Positions 5,860 to 6,222 of a stretch of DNA of 6,222 bases are shown here, piece by piece. The notes below the pieces were generated by a model. That model saw only the letters and a list, made by a program, of their open reading frames with translations, made no database searches and had not been told where the DNA came from. Made by a program: the position numbers and the translations under genes. This DNA comes from CAZADH01 sp964483805 (GTDB lineage: Bacteria; Muiribacteriota; Ozemobacteria; Ozemobacterales; Ozemobacteraceae), in the NCBI GenBank assembly GCA_964483805.1, contig CAZADH010000335.1:1-6222 (forward strand), read 5' to 3'. Positions within the stretch are counted from its first letter, which is position 1. Each line of letters opens with the position of its first letter.

Positions 5860-6005
5860 CGATGAAAGCCCGGCTCATCCAGCGACCATTGATGAAACGG
5901 GACGACCGCGGCAAGCGTCACATTAGGCAGGAAGCGACGGGCAGAACAGAGCAACAGCACGTGACAAGCGGCGGCAGCGATGGCGCCACTTGCACCGCGC
6001 CATAG
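5856..6005 (+). CDS. Possible small basic protein, 49 residues, overlapping the pseudopilin stop
   Basis: An ATG at 5856 overlaps the pseudopilin stop (ATGA) and opens a 49-residue frame to the TAG at 6003-6005. A second ATG at 5862 is in frame. It has a weak G-rich site (GGTGGGG, 5842-5848) 7 nt before it. The product is hydrophilic and strongly basic at first (MKARLIQRPLMKR), then Gln/Thr/Gly-rich, with one Cys near the end and no membrane segment. I recognise nothing in it. The overlap with the preceding stop matches the style of the genes above, which is the main reason to list it. It could equally be a chance frame in a spacer, or the remains of a decayed gene. Confidence 0.3.
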   Translation: MTMKARLIQRPLMKRDDRGKRHIRQEATGRTEQQHVTSGGSDGATCTAP

Positions 6006-6039
6006 ATCATAACGGTTCACCCAGGAGGTATTTGTTTAC
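6006..6039 (+). promoter_or_regulatory. Leader with strong ribosome binding site for the last gene
   Basis: AGGAGG at 6023-6028 lies 11 nt before the ATG at 6040, the best Shine-Dalgarno sequence in the window. I saw no convincing -35/-10 pair upstream: TTGCAC at 5990 lacks a partner at about 17 nt. Confidence 0.6.
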
Positions 6040-6222
6040 ATGTCAGTCAGGTTTTTCGCGAGGGTAGCGTTCTTTGGAATGGCCATGTTCATCGTCACCG
6101 CGATCGGATTCAGTGCCGCCGACAGTGCGGCGGTCGAAGCCAAGCTCGTGATACCGGCCGGCGCCGGCGCCGGCGAGATCGGCCGCGACCCGGAAGCCGA
6201 TTCGGAAGGTCCGACCCGGGGT
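6040..6222 (+). CDS. Exported protein, start only (3' partial, possible beta-propeller)
   Basis: Sixty-one codons are open to the window edge. The N-terminus is a signal peptide or membrane anchor: a short basic start (MSVRFFARV), a hydrophobic run to about residue 25 (FFGMAMFIVTAIGF), then a small-residue stretch (SAADSAA) where signal peptidase I could cut. The exported part begins KLVIPAGAGAGEIGRDPEAD and continues EGPT. A run of Gly-Xaa-Gly with 'EIG...EGP' resembles the first-blade lead-in of some NHL-type beta-propeller proteins, but this is too short to be sure. The gene is separated from the pilin genes by about 180 nt and has its own strong AGGAGG, so it may be a separate transcription unit. 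Confidence 0.75.
   Translation, partial: MSVRFFARVAFFGMAMFIVTAIGFSAADSAAVEAKLVIPAGAGAGEIGRDPEADSEGPTRG

Noticed and set aside
5766..6020. 84-residue minus-strand frame with a hydrophobic start near the end of the pilin genes
   Set aside because: About half of it lies under the pseudopilin gene, with no ribosome binding site seen and no family. A real gene cannot be fully excluded but is unsupported.
6151..6177. GCCGGC tandem motif as a regulatory repeat
   Set aside because: It falls in codons for an Ala-Gly run inside the last gene and needs no other explanation.

Overview
The window is GC-rich DNA, with every supported gene on the plus strand and a dense bacterial layout. A small lipoprotein, an ECF sigma/zinc anti-sigma pair and prepilin-type proteins indicate a two-membrane (Gram-negative-type) bacterium. 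The combination of a very large PilX-like protein with short-leader pseudopilins and a possible beta-propeller start recalls candidate phyla such as Riflebacteria/Ozemobacteria. That is a recollection of style, not a demonstrated placement.

Layout. (1) 2-484: 3' part of a gene for a single-pass membrane protein with a small beta-rich, possibly OB-like C-terminal domain. (2) 528-884: a stand-alone STAS-domain protein (anti-sigma-factor-antagonist type) with an atypical Asn-Ser-Pro-Gly phosphorylation loop. (3) 988-1293: a 101-residue lipoprotein with a Gly/Ala/Asn repeat region. (4) 1294-1361: a short leader holding two mutually exclusive GC-rich hairpins and a possible 7-codon reading frame, just before the sigma gene. 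(5) 1362-5859: a tight run of five overlapping genes: ECF sigma factor, membrane zf-HC2-like anti-sigma factor, a 683-residue PilX/GspK-like protein and two prepilin-type pseudopilins (type IV pilus or type II secretion style). (6) 5856-6039: a possible 49-codon ORF overlapping the last pseudopilin, then a spacer. (7) 6040 to the end: start of an exported protein with a strong ribosome binding site, running off the window.

How they may work together. The sigma gene overlaps the anti-sigma gene by 11 nt, the anti-sigma gene overlaps the PilX-like gene by 1 nt, and the pseudopilins follow with 13-nt and 4-nt overlaps. This is the signature of one translationally coupled operon, so an envelope-sensing sigma/anti-sigma switch is probably made on the same transcript as minor pilin components. 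The most unusual regulatory element is the sigma leader. One 8-nt arm (1328-1335) can pair either upstream, leaving the sigma start open, or downstream, closing it. No mobile element, CRISPR array, tRNA or rRNA is visible. No gap without a gene exceeds about 180 nt.
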